From the NCBI GenBank assembly GCA_049515555.1, contig JBEKTY010000004.1, positions 41,769-105,768 of the forward strand: DNA of 64,000 bases, given 5' to 3'. The translations under genes and the position numbers were made by a program. This stretch comes from JBEKTY01 sp049515555 (lineage in GTDB: Bacteria > Planctomycetota > Planctomycetia > Pirellulales > Thermoguttaceae). Shown here one piece after another: positions 44,781 through 55,800 of the stretch. Position 1 is the stretch's first letter; each line of letters begins with the position of its first letter. The notes below the pieces were generated by a model. It did not search any database and had not been told where the DNA came from. It was given only the letters and a program-made list of their open reading frames with translations.

Positions 44781-47700
44781 TTCCGTCCCTTGCCGGCGGG
44801 CCGCGCCCCCCGCCGCCAGAGTTGCACGTCGGCCGCAACTTCATCCGCATCGCGCAGGGCTGTCGATCGCGTCCAGTAACGAACGCGGTCCGGCTTGATT
44901 ATGTAGACAGTCGGGATCGACCGCCGCTCGTGCCGATATTCTGAGTACACCATGGCGACGCGCTGATAGAAGATGCCACCGCGATTCTGGTCGCCAGCCT
45001 GCAGCCATTTTGTGTCGAGTTCCATCAACAGATCACAGAGTGCCGCCGAGTCGATCGGCTCGACAACGGGTTCTTCGTGGCGCGGCCAATCCAAGTGAAT
45101 CGCGACTAACCGCACAGGAAGCGGCGGCTCCGCGGTGTCCTGGTAAATCCTTGCGCAAATAGCCTTGTCCTGCCCGAACCCGGCCCTGAGCACGCGAGAG
45201 AAGTGCTGGCAATACGCTGACAAGTGCGGTTCAACCTCAGGCAGATCCTTCGATGAGCCCGAGCGTACGGTTATTCGGCGTCCCGGAGATGTCTCGTCGC
45301 CCTTAAAATCGGGGATCGTGTACTCGTACAAGTCCCTGACAAGTGCCCATTCAGAGTCCTTGAAGGCGAACTCCTTACGAACACGTTCATCGACTTGGCC
45401 AAGACCCCCAAGGTCCTCGAGGAGGCCCACCCGTGGTTCAGGCATTGGAACGGCCAGTATCTCATCGACAAGGGCCTCTGGGCGGTAAGAAGCCAGCCTG
45501 CCACTTGTCAGCAACAGAAAGTACGTTGCGAAAATGCTGTTGTAACTGAGGCAGGCCGCTTCTAGCCACGGTTCGTATTCGTTCCGAGAATGGACGGACA
45601 CGTAGCTTTGTGTACAAATGACACCTCCAGTTTGGGGGTCGGAATCGGTAATGAGCGCTTTAACCCGGCCAGAAGCGACTTGCCACGCTTTCTTCAAAAT
45701 GAGCTGCGGTAGGTCAAAGGGCTCCATTGTAGTCGACGAGGCAGATTCCGTACCGTCGTCGTGATTGACGGTTAGGTTCAACGCTCTAAGCCGCAGGAAT
45801 GTATCCGCAGGAAAGTCTGGGGTGCTAAGAATGCGCCGGTCAAGCAGCTCTGGTTGCTTCTTGAGCTTGTTGCCCCGAACAATACCTTTACGACGGACGA
45901 TTCTTTGGTCGTCGTCTAATGCCTTCAGACTTCGGGATTGTCGCACCTTGCGGATAAACGTCAAGTCCCGCCGACCGCCCCAGGCCAGTGCCGTCCACAC
46001 ATGTGGATCCGACGCCGCCTCTTCCGGCCATATTCGAGATATATCATGCGGCTCAATGACAATCGTGTATTGACTATCCGTCGCCGCCGCACCCCCGGCC
46101 CGCCTTACCTGTTTCGGCGAAATGTAGACGAGTGGTTCGTTGTCCGGTTCCGTTGGTCGAAGGGTCACTATGCACGGCGGCGACGCGGCCTTCTCGAATA
46201 GCTCAAATCGTAGCGTCGAGAGATTAACGACCTCCTCGACCTTGAACTGTGAAAAGAGTCCCTTACGAAAGCGGTTCGCCGGCCCACTTCGATTGAACAA
46301 GAGGGAACTCGCAGGCTGGATCATGGAAACCCGTCCATCGGGTTTTGCTAATGTGGCGGCCTTAGCCAGAAAAAGGGTTCCTACTGCCGTGTTCGGTATA
46401 CCCCATCTGTGGGACCGATTCTTCGCCCACGTTCTTGCGGGTGGGGTTTCGGTGCCTTTGCCCCAAGGGGCATTTCCGATGACGAGGTCATAGGTCGCTC
46501 CGTCCCGTTCCGTGCTGAACCCGTCTCTGTCTTCCAGGAAGAAGTCCGCGTGGACCAGCGTTCGGTCGCGGAGTGGTGGAAATTTCGTCGACTTGAGGTA
46601 ACTCTTCGGGTCCAACTCGTCGCACATGGTCAGGTAGAGGCTAAACGATGCGACGCGCGCCGCGTGCGGGTCGAGGTCGACGCCGAACAGATTTCGCTCC
46701 AGGAGCTTCCTCAGGAATTCGGTCGACGGCTTCTGGCCGGGGTTGGAATTCTTCCAGCGTTGGATCAATCGCTGGTATGCCTTGACCAGGAAGATCCCCG
46801 ACCCGCAAGCCGGATCAAGAATCTTGAGATCCCACTGCTTGCCGCCCCATGGCAATACTTCGTCGAGCATGAAATCGACCAGGTATCCCGGCGTGTAGTG
46901 CGCCCCCTTGGTGGTGACGAACTCCTCGTAAACGCTGCTAATGAACTCTAAAGGGATCACGTCGAAGGAGTACAATCGCCATAAGACCCTTTGCCGACCG
47001 CGCAGCCTTCCGCTGACAAAATCAGCCAGCGTCTGCAGGTGGCGCCGCTCGACATGCCTCTTCTCCTCTTCCCACTCCGCCTCTCGTTCAGCAGTCGTGC
47101 GGCCCTTGCCGGGAAAAAGATCGCCGTTGAATTTGTCATTCAGCCAATGGAAGAACTTGTATGCTTCATCGCGGTCGGCGAGGATGGTGCCGAGCTCAGA
47201 GTGTTCCTGCCGCAAGTGCCGCTCTTCACGCAGCCGCGACAAGAGGCCGGGATTGATCGCCGGTCGACCCTCCGAATCCTTGCGATCGAAAAGGAACTGG
47301 CTGAACACGACCCGCGCCAAAAGGTCGTGAATCCTGTCATCATCGAGTTTCTGGCTCTCCAGTTCCTTGCGAACAAGCGTCAGTTCCTCAAGCAAGATGC
47401 GGTCGGCTCGTCCATCGCGGGGAAAGCGGTTGGGGAACTGCCGGTAGAAATCGCCCGACGCCAGCCGCACCCAATGCAAGGCATGTGCCGCTTGCTCGGA
47501 TGGACTGAGCCTGGTCGTGAGATCAAGCCCCGCCTCTTCGATCTCGGCCCCACGGCTTAGCAGTTCCGGTTCGGTGGCGGGCGGTTCACAACATGTCCAG
47601 GTTCGAACCCGATGCGGCTCAACGGTGACAAGCAGCGGCGAACGAACGAAGTTCCACGCCAACTTGTGGCACAGTGCCAAGGTTGCGTCCGGAACAGCGC

Positions 47701-47929
47701 GCGCAAATTCGCACACCAGCGCGAGCGGCGCCTCTGTACGCTCCGAGTCCGGGTTGTTCGTCAGAATTCCGACCTGGGCATCGCTGGTCCCCTCGAGGGA
47801 CTTGCGAACGGTTCCTTCGATCTTTTTTCGGGCCAATTCAGCGAGCACACGCGGGCCACTCCCCCGTGGCGACAAAATGGTCCTCCTGGTCGGCCATTTC
47901 ATCTGTTCGTGGAGTTGAGCAAGCGACAT
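44777..47929 (-). CDS. Large N6-adenine DNA methylase (Eco57I/type IIG-like)
   Basis: This 1050-residue protein has the gamma-class adenine methylase order. Motif X is YTPGYL (345-350), motif I DPACGSG (372-378), then FGVDLDPHA (415-422). Motif IV reads NAPW (486-489), where most relatives have NPPY/F/W. The N-terminal 330 residues are helical without an obvious nuclease motif. The C-terminal ~450 residues look like a target-recognition and accessory region (for example PQLILKKAWQVASGRVKALI). As the nuclease seems to sit in the overlapping downstream gene, this pair resembles a restriction-modification or phage-defence module. It is bounded by ordinary chromosomal genes on both sides. Confidence 0.86.
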   Translation of the reverse strand: MSLAQLHEQMKWPTRRTILSPRGSGPRVLAELARKKIEGTVRKSLEGTSDAQVGILTNNPDSERTEAPLALVCEFARAVPDATLALCHKLAWNFVRSPLLVTVEPHRVRTWTCCEPPATEPELLSRGAEIEEAGLDLTTRLSPSEQAAHALHWVRLASGDFYRQFPNRFPRDGRADRILLEELTLVRKELESQKLDDDRIHDLLARVVFSQFLFDRKDSEGRPAINPGLLSRLREERHLRQEHSELGTILADRDEAYKFFHWLNDKFNGDLFPGKGRTTAEREAEWEEEKRHVERRHLQTLADFVSGRLRGRQRVLWRLYSFDVIPLEFISSVYEEFVTTKGAHYTPGYLVDFMLDEVLPWGGKQWDLKILDPACGSGIFLVKAYQRLIQRWKNSNPGQKPSTEFLRKLLERNLFGVDLDPHAARVASFSLYLTMCDELDPKSYLKSTKFPPLRDRTLVHADFFLEDRDGFSTERDGATYDLVIGNAPWGKGTETPPARTWAKNRSHRWGIPNTAVGTLFLAKAATLAKPDGRVSMIQPASSLLFNRSGPANRFRKGLFSQFKVEEVVNLSTLRFELFEKAASPPCIVTLRPTEPDNEPLVYISPKQVRRAGGAAATDSQYTIVIEPHDISRIWPEEAASDPHVWTALAWGGRRDLTFIRKVRQSRSLKALDDDQRIVRRKGIVRGNKLKKQPELLDRRILSTPDFPADTFLRLRALNLTVNHDDGTESASSTTMEPFDLPQLILKKAWQVASGRVKALITDSDPQTGGVICTQSYVSVHSRNEYEPWLEAACLSYNSIFATYFLLLTSGRLASYRPEALVDEILAVPMPEPRVGLLEDLGGLGQVDERVRKEFAFKDSEWALVRDLYEYTIPDFKGDETSPGRRITVRSGSSKDLPEVEPHLSAYCQHFSRVLRAGFGQDKAICARIYQDTAEPPLPVRLVAIHLDWPRHEEPVVEPIDSAALCDLLMELDTKWLQAGDQNRGGIFYQRVAMVYSEYRHERRSIPTVYIIKPDRVRYWTRSTALRDADEVAADVQLWRRGARPAGKGRK

Positions 47930-48279
47930 AACGCTTTGATGTATTGTGACTTACGATGTACGGGCCAGTGCCCAGGTATTCATGCCCGCAGTATACTCCC
48001 TACACGGCAGCGGGGCTATAGGGCCTGGTAGGTACGTTTACACGCTGCGAAGAAGCAACCAACCCAAGGCCTTGCCCTGCTGCCGATGGCTGATACGGAT
48101 CGCATAACAGCGTGCTCCCCAGGCGGTCGGTAAGCGGGTAAAATGGGGCCGCCGGGAGGGCTGTTGCGGGTTGCAAACCGGGCAACCAAGCGGCTCGGGC
48201 CGGCCCGCAACAACGAAATGGTTCGTTGAGCGGTGGGTGTAGATGAGTGTTCCAGCCATCCTAAAGGGGGAGACTTGCC
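47930..48279. other. 350 bp divergent promoter region
   Basis: Lies between the divergent methylase and oxidoreductase genes, so it must hold both promoters. I see no repeat family or gene here; I could not fix promoter boxes. Confidence 0.5.
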
Positions 48280-49707
48280 ATGGCGTCGAGAGAACACCCC
48301 GAGAGCGGTCACTCCGAGAGCCCCGCGATGTCCCGCAGGAGCTTTGCCGCACGCACGGCAGCCTTGGGCATTGCCGCGCCGATGGTCATCGCGCGTTCCA
48401 TTCTGGGCGGCGAGGGGCATCAAGCGCCGAGCGATACCTTGCGAATCGCCGCCATCGGAGTAGGCGGGATGGGACGGAGCTACCTGGCGGGCTGCAAGGG
48501 CGAGCGGGTGGTTGCCCTGTGCGACCTCGACCATCGCCTGGCGGCGCCGGTCTTGGAAACCTACCCCGGCGCCACCCGATACCATGACTTCCGCAAGATG
48601 CTGGACAAGGAGGCGAACCGCTTCGACGCCCTGGTGATCGCCACGCCCGACCACACCCATGCCATCCTGCTGATGGCCGCCTTGCGGCTCAAGAAGCACA
48701 TCTACTGCGCGAAGCCGATTACGCACTCCATCGGCGAGGCCCGGAAGATCCGGCAGGCCGTCCTGGCCGCCACCGGCGTGGTCACGAAGGCCAGCGTTCA
48801 GTCCTCCGGCACCGAGGCCGCGTGGAGCACGACGGAGTTGCTGGCCAGCGGCATCATCGGCCCGGTGCGGGAACTGCACATCTGGTGCGACCATCCCGCC
48901 TATCCCTGTGGGCTGGTCCGGCCCACAGATTCCCAGTCGCCGCCGCCGGGGATGGACTGGGATCTCTGGATCGGTCCGGCCCCCTACCGGCCCTATCATT
49001 CGGCCTACCATCCGGCAAACTGGCGGCCGTGGTGGGATTTCGGCACGGGCACGGTGGGCGACATGGGCTGCCACACGCTGCACATCTTCTTCCGGGAACT
49101 CCAGTTGGGCGCCCCGAGCCTGGTTTACGGCTATGGCTCGACCCGGCACGAGGGGTTCTTCAGGCCCGTTTCAACGCCGGAGTGCCAGGGCCACGCGAAC
49201 ATGGTCACGTGGGAGTTTCCCGCCCGGGGGAATCTGCCCCCGTTGAGCGTGCATTGGTACGACGGGGGCATGAAGCCGCACCGGCCAACTGAACTCGAAC
49301 ACGGTCTGGGAATGCCGCACAGCGGACTTCTCTTCGTGGGAGAGAAGGGTAAGCTGATGGCCAACTACGGCGGTGGCAACCCCTTCCGCCGGGGCGGTGC
49401 TCCGCGCGGTCCGCGCGGCGGCGCGCTCCTGCCGGAGGAGAAGTTCCGCGACGTGCAGGACCCGCCCCAGACCCTACGTCGGGTCGAGGATCACTACGGT
49501 GAATGGACCCGGGCATGTAAGCACGGTGTGCCGACCATCTGCCCCATCGAGTTCGCCTGTGAGCTGACCGAGATGGCCCTGCTCGGGAGCCTTGCTCTGC
49601 GGACGGGGCGCCCGCTCGAATGGGACGCCCGAAAGATGCTGGTCACAAACAACGAGCAGGCGAACGGGTACGTCGATCCGCCGTATCGAAGCGGGTGGAC
49701 TTTGTGA
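48280..49707 (+). CDS. Tat-exported Gfo/Idh/MocA family oxidoreductase
   Basis: The 475-residue product has a twin-arginine signal (MSRRSFAARTAALGIAAPMVIA, residues 17-38), so it is exported folded with its cofactor. A Rossmann fold follows (LRIAAIGVGGMGRSYLAG). CAKPITHSIGEARKI corresponds to the usual E-K-P motif with Ala in place of Glu, and DMGCHTLHI lies in the C-terminal sheet domain. It should oxidise or reduce a sugar or sugar derivative with NAD(P). GGGGGAG seven bases before the ATG supports the start. Planctomycetes carry many of these. It is transcribed alone, towards the HbpS-like gene on the other strand. Confidence 0.92.
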   Translation: MASREHPESGHSESPAMSRRSFAARTAALGIAAPMVIARSILGGEGHQAPSDTLRIAAIGVGGMGRSYLAGCKGERVVALCDLDHRLAAPVLETYPGATRYHDFRKMLDKEANRFDALVIATPDHTHAILLMAALRLKKHIYCAKPITHSIGEARKIRQAVLAATGVVTKASVQSSGTEAAWSTTELLASGIIGPVRELHIWCDHPAYPCGLVRPTDSQSPPPGMDWDLWIGPAPYRPYHSAYHPANWRPWWDFGTGTVGDMGCHTLHIFFRELQLGAPSLVYGYGSTRHEGFFRPVSTPECQGHANMVTWEFPARGNLPPLSVHWYDGGMKPHRPTELEHGLGMPHSGLLFVGEKGKLMANYGGGNPFRRGGAPRGPRGGALLPEEKFRDVQDPPQTLRRVEDHYGEWTRACKHGVPTICPIEFACELTEMALLGSLALRTGRPLEWDARKMLVTNNEQANGYVDPPYRSGWTL

Positions 49708-49782
49708 TAGGGGGCCAGGCGACAGGGTTTCCTTGGCGGCGCGGCAAACCGCCGCCCGTGGGGCGCCGCGTCACACTCCGGC

Positions 49783-50187
49783 CTATTTCGCTGCCGCGGC
49801 GCCGGCCGCGGCCACGGCGTGGTCGTTCTCCACCGTGCTTCCGGAAACGCCAATGGCCCCGATGACCGTGCCGCCCTGGTTACGCACGGGGACTCCGCCC
49901 GGAAAAGTAATCAGCCCGCCGTTGGAATGTTCAATGCCAAATAGCGATCCGCCGGGCTGGGAGAGCTTGCCGACTTCGCCGGTGTTCATGTCGAAGAAGC
50001 GGGCAGTGCGGGCCTTGCGGATGGCAATGTCGATCGAGCCGAGCCATGCCCCGTCCATGCGGGCGAAGGCCTTCAGATTGGCGCCCGCGTCAACCACGGC
50101 AATATTCATTTTGGTGCCCAGTTCCCGAGCCTGGCCCAGGGCTGCGGCAACGGCGGCATGGGCTTGTTCCAAGGTCATGTCGTCCAC
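49783..50187 (-). CDS. HbpS/GlcG family protein (DUF336)
   Basis: The 134-residue product fits the full length of the family: MTLEQAHAAVAAALGQARELG, then MNIAVVDAGANLKAFARMDGAWLGSIDIAIRKARTA, and the closing IGAIGVSGSTVENDHAVA. Members form oligomers and some bind haem or cobalamin-like ligands; the biochemical role here is not known. No signal peptide is seen. It converges with the oxidoreductase gene 75 bp away. Confidence 0.88.
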   Translation of the reverse strand: MDDMTLEQAHAAVAAALGQARELGTKMNIAVVDAGANLKAFARMDGAWLGSIDIAIRKARTARFFDMNTGEVGKLSQPGGSLFGIEHSNGGLITFPGGVPVRNQGGTVIGAIGVSGSTVENDHAVAAAGAAAAK

Positions 50188-50662
50188 GGGAATTATTCCT
50201 CCACTGCTGGGTTATGACTCATAGTCTACAACGTCGTTCCAGTCACGAACGGGGCTGTCACTTGTCCTTCCACAAGCCGTGCAGAGTCTTATGGCAGCTC
50301 CCTGTTAGCGTGAGGCAACGGCCTGTCTGAGAACCACTTGGCGTAATCGTACCACATCGCTGGAGCACTCTCAAGCGGTTGGAAATCGCCGCGTCGTGTG
50401 GCTGTGAGATGCCCCCCTCTTGTGTAGTCCATTGCCGCCGCTGGTCGTCTCTGCCGGGGTTTCGCAAAGTCTTGACACTCCTGCCGCCAGGCGTTTCACT
50501 GGTGGGGGCGTGCAAGAGGTGGTCGCTCCAATTCCTGCCCTATCCCGCGGGGAGTGATACGTATGAACAAGGTGTTGCTGCGTTCGGTTTGTACGGTCGT
50601 GGATTATTGATAGGGTGTCTGATGGTCCAACCCTGCCACTCGATCCACTTGGGAGACAGATC
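50188..50662. other. 475 bp without a supported gene
   Basis: Between divergent genes. Overlapping frames have no recognisable product and no repeat family of the window is found here. Promoters for the HbpS-like and nucleoside-hydrolase-like genes are expected. Confidence 0.5.
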
Positions 50663-52672
50663 GTGATCCGAACCTTCCGTCTGATGTGCGTGCCGGTCGT
50701 CCTTGCGATTTTGGCCTTTGGCCCGCGGTCCTCGGCGGCGGCTGGGACGCTGCCCTTGATTTTCGACACCGACATGGGCAACGACGTCGACGACGCGCTG
50801 GCTTTAGGGCTCATCCACACATTCCAACGCCGCGGCGAATGCCGCCTGATCGCGGTCACCATCACCAAAGACCAGCGCTACGCCGCGCCGTTTGTCGATC
50901 TGGTGAACACCTTCTACGGCTACGGCCAGATCCCGATCGGCGTGGTGCGGGGCGGCGCGACGCAAGGCGAAGGCAACTACCTCCGGCAATTAGCCTGCGC
51001 CGCAGACAACGCGCAGCCCCGCTATCCGCACAAGCTGCGCGACGGCAGCGCGGCCCCCGAGGCCACGAGGCTGTTGCGGCGGGTGCTGGCCGCCCAGGCC
51101 GACGGCTCGGTGGCGATCGTGCAGGTCGGCTTCTCCACCAACCTGGCCCGGCTGCTGGACTCGAAACCCGACGATATCTCCCCGCTGGACGGCAAGACGC
51201 TGGTCCGCCGCAAGGTGCGGCTCTTAAGCGCGATGGCCGGCAACTTTGGCCCGGCGCCCGGCGACCATTTCAAGGAGTTCAACGTGGCGACCGACGTCGC
51301 GTCGGCCAAGAAGCTGTTTCAGGAATGGCCCACGCCGATCGTCCTAAGCGGCTTTGAGGTCGGCAATGCCATTCTTTATCCGCACCGCAGCATCGAGCAG
51401 GACTACAACTACGTGCCGCATCATCCCCTGGCCGAGGCCTACAAGCTGTACATGAAGATGCCCTACGACCGGCCCACTTGGGACCTCACCAGCGTGCTCT
51501 ATGCGGTGCGGCTGGCCAAGAGCTCTTTTGGCCTGTCGGAGCCGGGCCGGGTGGTGGTCGGGGACGACGGGGTCACCCGCTTCCAGGCCGAGGAAGGCGG
51601 TCCGCACCGCTATCTTACCGTCGTCAGTCGGGAACAGGCCCTGCGCGTACGCGACGCGTTTGCCGACCTGTGCAGCGAACCACCGGCCGGCGTGACCGAG
51701 CGCCAGAAGCAGATGGCCGAGGCCGCTCGCCGTCAGAAGGCTTACTCCACCCGCACGACCCCCGAAAAGCGCGTGCAACTGGCGAACCAGGCCCTGCGTC
51801 TGGGCTTCGATCCGCGGACGTCGGGTACGGACTACAATTACATCTGGGTGCGCCGCCCCGGCACCGACCGCTGGGAGCGGGTGCACAATTTCGGCGTCGA
51901 CGTGGGCTCCTTCGACTCGGACGATCAGCGGGAAATGAACTGCATCGGGATCAACCTCTCCCTGCAGCGCATCGGCCGCACGATGAAGGTCACCTATCCC
52001 TCGCCCCTGGTGCAGTATCGCCAGTTCGACGACCGGATCGGCACGCCCCAGATGATCCGCAAGTATCCCGACTTCACGGCCGGCGAGGCCCGCCGCCTGG
52101 TTCATGCCGACGCGTCGGTCGAGTTCCGGTACGAGATCGACCCCCAACGGCCGAGCTTCGTGGTGTCGGGGCGGGTGCTCCAGGGGCGGATCAGCTCGGT
52201 TGTGTACATCATCGACGCGCTATGGACCGACAACCACTTCCTGCCGACCCACGAGTTGGTCGAGGGGCAGCCCGAATACGATCCCGCGCGGCCCGAGGAG
52301 AAGAAGGCTTGCGCCCAGGTGCCGATTGAAAAGGTTCGCTACGCGATCTTCTACCGCCGCGACGGCGCGGGGTTGCCGTTCGCACTGCTGCGGCTTCTGC
52401 CCGACCGGGCCCGCGTGTGCAACTACTTCGACAACTGGAAGTGCCTTTACGACTTCCACACGTCGGAGTTGAACCAGCAGTACGTGCCCGACGACCCGCC
52501 GGTGACCGGCGCCAACGACACCGGCTACATCACCGCGCCGCGTGCCGACGGCACGTTGGCGCCCGTGCGCGTGGCGTTCTTCCCGGAGCTGGGCTGGGGG
52601 CAGGGGGGCAAGGGCGATGAGCTCCGCGAGCGGATCGTGCGATCGCTGAAGCAGGCCTACCCGGCCCCATGA
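50663..52672 (+). CDS. Secreted nucleoside-hydrolase-like protein with C-terminal extra domain
   Basis: The 669-residue product uses a GTG at 50663 preceded by GGGAGA, giving a signal peptide (IRTFRLMCVPVVLAILAFGP). An upstream GTG at 50615 is less likely. Residues about 28-330 match the inosine-uridine nucleoside hydrolase fold: LIFDTDMGNDVDDALAL supplies the calcium-binding aspartates, and a LSAMAGNFGP-type segment and a W-D-L-T-S-V-L-Y-A-V helix follow. Family members cleave the N-glycosidic bond of nucleosides. The C-terminal ~290 residues (GTDYNYIWVRRPGTDRWERVHNF onward) are a beta-rich domain I do not recognise. Secretion is unusual for a salvage enzyme, so the substrate may be external or non-nucleoside. 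Confidence 0.84.
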   Translation: MIRTFRLMCVPVVLAILAFGPRSSAAAGTLPLIFDTDMGNDVDDALALGLIHTFQRRGECRLIAVTITKDQRYAAPFVDLVNTFYGYGQIPIGVVRGGATQGEGNYLRQLACAADNAQPRYPHKLRDGSAAPEATRLLRRVLAAQADGSVAIVQVGFSTNLARLLDSKPDDISPLDGKTLVRRKVRLLSAMAGNFGPAPGDHFKEFNVATDVASAKKLFQEWPTPIVLSGFEVGNAILYPHRSIEQDYNYVPHHPLAEAYKLYMKMPYDRPTWDLTSVLYAVRLAKSSFGLSEPGRVVVGDDGVTRFQAEEGGPHRYLTVVSREQALRVRDAFADLCSEPPAGVTERQKQMAEAARRQKAYSTRTTPEKRVQLANQALRLGFDPRTSGTDYNYIWVRRPGTDRWERVHNFGVDVGSFDSDDQREMNCIGINLSLQRIGRTMKVTYPSPLVQYRQFDDRIGTPQMIRKYPDFTAGEARRLVHADASVEFRYEIDPQRPSFVVSGRVLQGRISSVVYIIDALWTDNHFLPTHELVEGQPEYDPARPEEKKACAQVPIEKVRYAIFYRRDGAGLPFALLRLLPDRARVCNYFDNWKCLYDFHTSELNQQYVPDDPPVTGANDTGYITAPRADGTLAPVRVAFFPELGWGQGGKGDELRERIVRSLKQAYPAP

Positions 52673-52689
52673 TGAAGTCTCGGGCTAAA

Positions 52690-52808
52690 TGACCTTGCAC
52701 GATCTTGGGAGGGAAAAAGGGGACAGGCACCATTTGCCGGAACGGCCCGGAGGGTGCTTCGCACAAATGGTGCCTGTCCCCTTTTTCCCAGAATCCCGCA
52801 AGGTCAAT
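52690..52808. repeat. P5 large palindrome upstream of the fusion hydrolase gene
   Basis: Perfect 26 bp inner arms (52710-52735 and 52764-52789; core GGGGACAGGCACCATTTG) and 9 bp outer arms (TGACCTTGC / GCAAGGTCA) frame a 119 bp hairpin between the two genes. It could block read-through or be a mobile element. No second copy is seen. Confidence 0.85.
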
Positions 52809-52892
52809 GAAGTCCGTTCTACGAAGGCGCTCGACACGCCCCGGGGCCAGAACTACAATCTTGCCATGGCACTCCCACCCGGCAGAGACACG

Positions 52893-55800
52893 ATGGGCAT
52901 CACTGCGCGAGCGGCCTGCACGGCGCTTCTGCTGGCTCTGACCGCCGGGGCCGTGCGGGCCGAGACGCTCACGCTGCCGCCGGAGCACCGCCCGGAGTGG
53001 CTGCGGCGCGAGGGCATCGTGATGGCCGGCGATTGGGAGCCGCTGCTGTTCCGCGTCCGCCGCGACGGGGGACCGGGCTACACCCCCACGCCCGAACAAC
53101 TGGCCGCTTACCACCGCGAGCACAGCCCGGAAATGATCGCCCGCCTGAAGGCCCTGGGCGTCAACTTCGTGATGATGCACTGCTACAAGGGAGCGGGCAT
53201 CCAGGCCGAGCGGCAGAGCATGGCCGACGCCGCCCGCTTCGCCGCGGGCTGCCGCGCGGCGGGTCTCCGCGTGGGCGTCTACGTCACCAGCGGCACCATG
53301 CTCTGGGAACTCTTCTTCCAGGAGAAGCCCGAGGCCAAGCAGTGGGCCGTGCTGGATGCCAAGGGGAAGCCCATCATCTACCCCTGGGGCACCGCCGCTT
53401 ACCGCTACTTCTGGAACCGCAACCACCCGGAGGCCGAGGCCTACCACCAGAAGATCGTTCGCTACGCCGTCGAGGAGATCCATGCGGATCTGCTGCACTT
53501 CGACAACTACGGCGTTGGCCCCGGCTGGGACGCCTGCTCGGTCGATCGCTTCCGCCGCTACCTGGAGAGCACGTTCACGCCGCAACAGCGGGCCGCCATG
53601 GGCGCGGCCGACCTGGATCGCCTGATGCCGCCGCCGCCCGGCACGCAAGGCACGCTGCAGTGCGCCTGGCGCGACTTCTGCTGCGAGTCGCTGGCCGAGT
53701 CGTACTATCGCATGACCCGCTATGCCCGCTCGCTGCGGCCGGACATCCTCGTTGACTGCAACCCGGGCGGGATCTCGCCGCGGATCGAGCCGCCCATCGA
53801 CCACGGCCGGCTGATCCCCGGCGGCGAGGCCTTTTGGGACGAGGACGTGCGGCCCGGCTACCGCGACAAGACGCTGCAAACGCGGATCCGCACCTACAAG
53901 ATCGCGCGGCGCATGCGGAACTCGGCCTTCACCTACGTCACCACGCCGCTGGAGATGGCCGAGGCGACGGCCTTCAACCTCGATTGCCTGGGGGCCGTGT
54001 GCTGGTTCGAGTACGGCCGGATCGCCAACTATCCCGGCGGCATCGCGCCCCCCAAAGACCCGCTCAGCCCGGCCATCCAATCGTTCGTCCGCTTCTTCCA
54101 CCAGCGGCGCGAGATCCTGCGAGACGCGGCCGTCGTGGCCGACGTGGCCGTGCTGCGGAGCTTTCCCTCGCTGGCCTTCGGCCGCGCCGGCGAAGTCCCC
54201 ATCACCTGGCAGGTGGAACGGTCGTTGATCGAGAGCCGCATCCCCTTCCAGATCGTCTACGACCCTCAGCTCGACGACTTGCGCCGCTACCGAGCGGTGG
54301 TTCTGGCCGGCTGCACCGCCATGTCGGACCGGCAGGCCGAGCAGCTCCGGCACTACGCGCGGTTGGGCGGGCGGCTGTGCTTGATCGGACCCGTCGCCAC
54401 GCACGATCAATGGAATGCGCCACGGGCCAGGCCCGCGCTGGACGACCTGCCGGACACGGCCCTGGTCCGCGCCGATACCGAGGCCGACGCACTGGCCGCC
54501 GTGCGCCGGGCCTGCGGCGACGGCCCGTCGCTCAGCGTGCAAGGACCGCACGGCCTGTGCGCGGAACTGACCGAGCAGGCCAACCGGCAGATGGTCCACC
54601 TGGTGAACTATCGCACGGGCGAGCCGGCCCGCGGCGTCGAGGTCTGCTTGCGCACTTCCTCGCTGCGGCATGTCCGCTCGGTCAGCCTGGCCAGCCCGGA
54701 GCATGAGAAGGATGTCTCGCTGTTGTTTCGGCAAGCGGAAGGCGCGGTGACCTTTACCGTGCCGGAAATCCGCACCTACGAGATCGCCGTGGTGGACCTG
54801 GGAGAGAATCCTCTCCAGGCCATGCTTGAGCGGCCGATCGTCGGCCCGGCGCTGCCGATAATGGAGGTGCAGCGCTACTGCGAGGCCCGCGTGCCGCCAA
54901 TGCCGGCGGTCCAGTCGGTCGCCCAATGGGAGGCGGAAGCCGAGCGGCTGCGGGCCGCCATCCTCCAGCGCGTGGTCTTTCGCGGCGAGGCCGCCCGCTG
55001 GCGCGACGCCCCGGCCAAAACCGAGTGGCTGGAAACGCTGCCCGGCGGGCCGGGCTACTCGATCCGCAAGCTCCGCTTCGAGGCCGTGCCGGGCATGTGG
55101 ATCCCCGCCCTGCTGTACCTGCCCGATAAACTGACCGCCAAGACGCCGGTCATCCTCAACGTCAACGGCCACGTGGGCCCCCCGGGAAAATCGGTGGCCT
55201 ACAAGCAAATCCGCTGCATCAACCAGGCCAAGCGCGGCATGTTGGCCCTGAACGTCGAGTGGCTGGGCATGGGGCAATTGGGCGGCCCGGGCTTCCACCA
55301 CGACCGCATGAATCAGCTCGACCTGTGCGGCACCAGCGGGGTGGCCCCCTTCTACCTCTCTTTGAAGCGCAGTCTCGACCTGCTGTTGGGCCTGCCCCAT
55401 GCCGATCCCAGTCGCGTGGCCGTCACGGGCCTTTCCGGCGGCGGATGGCAGACGATCTTCATCGGCGCCCTGGATCCGCGGGTGACGCTGGCCAATCCGG
55501 TGGCGGGCTACTCCGCCGTTCTCACCCGCATCCACAACCTGGAGGATCTGGGCGATCCGGAGCAGGCCCCCAACGATCTGGCCACGCTGGCCGACTACAC
55601 CCACCTGACCGCCATGCGCGCCCCGCGTCCGACGCTGCTGACGAAGAACGCCAAGGACGATTGCTGTTTCGCCGCGGGCCATTCGCTGGCTCCGCTCATG
55701 GACGCGGCCCGGCCGATCTTCGCCCTCTACGGCCGCCAGAACGCGCTGCGCTCGCACGTCAACGACAACCCCGGCACGCACAACTACGAGCTGGACAACC

